DNA of 32,262 bases from Hypsibius dujardini (lineage: Eukaryota > Tardigrada > Eutardigrada > Parachela > Hypsibiidae), in assembly GCA_001579985.1 (NCBI GenBank), contig LRSR01007211.1, forward strand, positions 1 through 32,262, read 5' to 3'. Of this stretch, positions 29,822-32,262 are shown one piece after another. A program made the position numbers and the translations under genes. Each line of letters opens with the position of its first letter. Positions within the stretch are counted from its first letter, which is position 1. The notes below the pieces were generated by a model that was not told the DNA's origin, made no database searches, and saw only the letters and a program-made list of their open reading frames with translations.

Positions 29822-30746
29822 GGGATCATACACATATTACGTAATCAAGCGAGGGTGGGTGGGTGGTACCCGAAAAGCTTACGTTTGATTACTATTTTTT
29901 GGGTGGTGCGACCTATGATTACGTAGTGACTACGAAGAGGGGGGGTGGTCACGAAATCTAAAAATTTCTTAGAATTTCGTTTAAATTTCGCTCTTTATCA
30001 AGTACCTCGGGCAAGGGGCAAATATTATTTGCCTGGTTAGTCACTCCCAATCGTTTAAATGAGGGGTTCTGGGGTCATGGGGCTTAAATTACCAGCCCCC
30101 TCCATATCGACGTCCGCTGCTCCGCACGAATTCGTTTGAGCCCAGTTCTCTGGGTTCGTCGCAAACTTCTGTCATGGCATCGCTGTCCGGCGGATAACGA
30201 ACGATAGAACATCATGTCCAGCTCCACTTATTTGCGTAGCGTTACTCCAAATTTCTGAACCGGATACGCGAGGCGAATGATACACCTGCTGGTGATAGCA
30301 AACTCCATATCCATCTTTCTCTCATCTCGGATCAGTTGGGCCTGCATCTGTAGCCGGCTTATTTTGTGTGAGAATCAATCGCTCTATTGCCAAACAGCGA
30401 AAGTGGTTGCTGGACGTCATAACGAGTCGAATTCTGTCAATTTGTCCAGAGAGTACAGCCGGTGGTGTTCAATTTACGAAGCCTGCACAGCCTAAATTTG
30501 TGATCTCGCGTAAATAGTTTTGACCGTCTGTTCTCGTTTAACAACCTGCTCTCAGTTATTAGAAAAATGGGACCTATTGCGGGCAGCAGAATACAGTCAA
30601 TTATGTGATTTTTTTTTGGGGGACCATTGATTACGTTGTGATTACGATCCAGGGGGTGGGTAGAGGCTATGATTACGTTGTATTACGAGGGTGGGTGGGT
30701 GGTAAAAAATGTAGATTTTTTGATTATGTAATATGTGTATGATCCC
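29822..30746. mobile_element. 925-bp non-autonomous element with 27-bp TIRs and TTA target duplication
   Basis: Both ends begin GGGATCATACACATATTACR (R is G at the left end, A at the right end read inwards) and match over 27 bp with one mismatch; TTA flanks both (29819-29821 and 30747-30749). Subterminal sequence has repeated GATTACGT and GGGTGGGTGGGTGG words on both sides, possible transposase-binding sites. No transposase frame is present; a 72-codon frame at 30277-30495 is not recognisable. A TTA (TWA) duplication is typical of PIF/Harbinger elements, relics of which lie at 21099 and 31690; this assignment is inference. Confidence 0.85.
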
Positions 30747-30749
30747 TTA

Positions 30750-30880
30750 CAGTGAAAGTCCTGAGATTCGAACGACGTCACAGTGTCGTCTCAAACTCCA
30801 AACTAGCAACGGCCGGCTCCAAACAAATGGTTCGATAGAAATAAACTCACGTGACCGTTCGAATCTCAGGACTTTCACTG
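30750..30880. mobile_element. 131-bp MITE with perfect 25-bp TIRs and TA target duplication
   Basis: The ends CAGTGAAAGTCCTGAGATTC and their inverted partner are identical over 25 bp; TA lies at 30748-30749 and 30881-30882. Compared with CCAGCTATGTC in cassette A, the element sits exactly at the TA of that site, and the 925-bp element was then inserted into TTA at its left border. Tc1/mariner-type MITE by size, TA target and CAGT start. Confidence 0.9.
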
Positions 30881-31211
30881 TATGTCTGATATATTCCAGA
30901 TGGCCACGCCATAGCCGCGCCTGGCTCCAAATCATATTTACTCCTGATTTATTTACTATCTTCAAACATCCTCGCATTGAAGTCGATCCTGCCCAGCGTA
31001 ATTAATGCTGCGTCTCTGCATCGTAAAATGGACAAGTCTCATAAATATACAGACCTGGTAGCAGAAGCGACGTGACAATCATACCCTGGCATGATGGCAA
31101 ACAAAATTATGAGCCAGACGGGAAGATGTGTCATTCTGGTTCATGAATGGAAATGCTTGTACCAAGTCTAGAAAGGTTTTCCCTCCTTATAAACTTTTTT
31201 TGGTATGTCAA

Positions 31212-31349
31212 TTCACTAATTCGTCTAATCCACTTTACATAACAATGAAAACTGCCTTCTTCTTAATGATTTTTGATAACAATTCACTAATTTGTCTAGT
31301 CCGGTTGACGTGACATTGAAAACAGCCTTCTTTTTAGTGATTTTTGGGC
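31212..31349 (+). repeat. About 72-bp tandem duplication at the receptor head
   Basis: CAATTCACTAATTCGTCTA through TTAATGATTTTTG is followed by a second, more diverged copy, CAATTCACTAATTTGTCTA through TTAGTGATTTTTG. Each carries the leader-peptide start; the first has ATG (31244), the second TTG. Cassette A has only one copy (about 6885-6955). Confidence 0.75.
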
Positions 31350-31602
31350 GCTCGGTCCACTTGTCCAAGGAGCGAAATTCGTTGCGAAACGCCACAAAAG
31401 CATGGACGCCTGTACTGAACTTTTACTCCATCCCACTGGGAACTTCTCCGACAGCCGGTTTCATTGTCATGCAGCCCCTGTTCAACACTACCTTGGAGAT
31501 GCAAAGTCCCTCTACCCTCGGGTCTTGGCCAACTACAGATACACTTATGCTACGTTCATAGTCCGTGTTATTTGCCAGAAGAACACTTCAGTTGTGACGT
31601 AG
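31244..31602 (+). pseudogene. Receptor-like head, cassette B copy
   Basis: The ATG at 31244 opens MKTAFFLMIF but soon stops. The duplicated second copy runs LKTAFFLVIFGRSVHLSKER and NFYSIPLGTSPTAGFIVMQP, FNTTLE, then the frame breaks within ATGCAAAGTCCC. The neighbouring frame continues DAKSLYPRVLANYRYTYAT to TGA at 31598. Put side by side with 6922-7309, the same domain start is evident and the 14 bp missing from copy A are present here. The segment EDAKSLYPRVLANYRYT is close in pattern to the first helix-strand of ANF-type ectodomains. Start codon loss plus frameshift make it dead. Confidence 0.5.
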
Positions 31603-31689
31603 GTGTTCACTATCGTTGCGCATATAACAATTGTCGTCTGACATTTTGCAAGATGAACTATGAACACTCACCAAACATTTCACAAAACA

Positions 31690-32015
31690 TTGCCAGACGA
31701 GTGTTATATTGAGACGTGGTCTCGCAAGAATCATCTGGCATGCCAGAGCTGGCCAGCCAATCATAAACCGTTGTGCGGGTTTGGAAAGTAGCGGAAGTGG
31801 GTCTCGGGGTCGCTGTTTCGCATCTCTTGGATTAACTTGTGCCATTCACCATGCTGAGGTCTGGCAGTATTGATCTGCCGCACATAAGCCGTTCGGGAAC
31901 TGCGAATTCGTTTTGTGGATCTACTAAGTTGCCACAGTGCTGCAACTAGGACAAGCTGCTGGTACAGCACCAGCACTTTGTTTTTTTTTCTCGGCAAAGG
32001 GGTATTGAAAACCAT
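31690..32015 (-). pseudogene. Harbinger transposase N-terminal relic
   Basis: The ATG at 32015-32013 starts MVFNTPLPRKKNKVL; after a hydrophobic stretch comes RSSRTAYVRQINTARPQHGE and WHKLIQEMRNSDPETHFRYF. The order (W/Y)V(R/H)xINxxRxxxGEYHxLxxELRxxDPExFxxYFR is the conserved N-terminus of PIF/Harbinger transposases. After FRYF the frame stops at 31761, and a shifted frame goes on TVYDWLASSGMPDDS, where FDxLL would be expected. Catalytic residues are not reached. It is separate from the C-terminal relic at 21099. Confidence 0.6.
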
Positions 32016-32029
32016 GACTCAAAATTTTA

Positions 32030-32262
32030 AAAAGAAATTATTGTGAAAAATGGAATGGCTGCGGTGATTTCCTTGGGCGGGGTTTTGAACTGTCACGCTA
32101 CGTCATCGCTCTGACCGGCAACTATGAGCATGTGTGGCAGAAAGCTTTTCTCGCACTGACGTCACGTCCTCGCATCGCGCAATGTTTGGCGAGCGGTATC
32201 GCAAAACTTTCGTCGGACGATGACTATGCACAAATTCTCTGGCATCTCGCATCTGACACGGA
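32030..32262 (+). CDS. Open frame running off the window end, unknown
   Basis: From after a TAA at 32027 the frame stays open to the last base (about 77 codons): FLGRGFELSRYVIALTGNYE, HVWQKAFLALTSRPRIAQCL, ASGIAKLSSDDDYAQILWHL. The texture is protein-like and helical, with no in-frame ATG, so it would be an internal exon or a relic. No clear acceptor marks its start. I do not recognise the family. It lies divergent from the Harbinger fragment. Confidence 0.35.

Noticed and set aside
30755-30880. GTTCGAATC resembling a tRNA B box
   Set aside because: It lies in the perfect TIR of the 131-bp MITE, occurs in both orientations, and has no A box or cloverleaf.
1-32262. CRISPR arrays, rRNA, tRNA or operon-like gene organisation
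   Set aside because: None is visible; the repeats present are transposon arms, microsatellites or duplicated genes.

Overview
The window is nuclear DNA of a small-genome invertebrate animal. Three observations point there: protein-coding genes interrupted by short GT-AG introns (about 60-160 bp), AATAAA polyadenylation signals instead of operons, and animal gene families (a secreted single chitin-binding type-2 protein, a sigma-class glutathione S-transferase, P-element-like and Harbinger-like transposases). The chitin-binding cuticle-type gene suggests an ecdysozoan; a tardigrade or a crustacean would both fit. I cannot name the species. I see no rRNA, tRNA, CRISPR or bacterial features.

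Layout. 1-1560 is AT-rich with no gene. 1655-2457 (+) is an intact four-exon chitin-binding protein gene. The rest is dominated by a duplicated cassette: a protein kinase-like gene on the minus strand and, on the plus strand facing away from it, the 5' end of a gene resembling receptor (ANF-type) ectodomains. Cassette A is 2820-7310: kinase copy 1, 2964-5410, disabled by one missing base, and receptor head 6922-7309. Cassette C is 16015-18914: a truncated kinase with two frame breaks, and a lone receptor-like exon. Cassette B is 23880-31600: kinase copy 2, 24066-26495, an intact 809-codon reading frame, and a decayed receptor head. Cassette B is about 3.3 kb longer than A because at least four mobile elements landed in the stretch between kinase and receptor; the uninterrupted sequence in A acts as the empty site. 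A second block (7780-9030 and 17690-18510) is also duplicated. A fourth, more diverged kinase relic (9950-10480, -) is followed by an exon encoding a J-domain (9300-9632, -).

Between the cassettes lie an intact six-exon glutathione S-transferase gene (10695-11709, +), a dead tandem copy of it (12031-12308), a P-element-like transposase relic (14698-15138, -), and a two-gene Harbinger relic with transposase (+) and MYB/SANT-like partner (-) at 21099-22121. A further Harbinger transposase start lies at 31690-32015.

All kinase copies carry DLD in place of the canonical DFG and HGD in place of HRD. The full-length copies continue into a C-terminal region of about 470 residues that I cannot assign to a family. 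A tract of about 735 bp in this region is about 99% identical between copies 1 and 2, while the flanks are clearly more diverged, which suggests recent gene conversion. Nothing shows the genes acting in one pathway; what unites the window is repeated duplication of a kinase/receptor cassette and its erosion by transposons.
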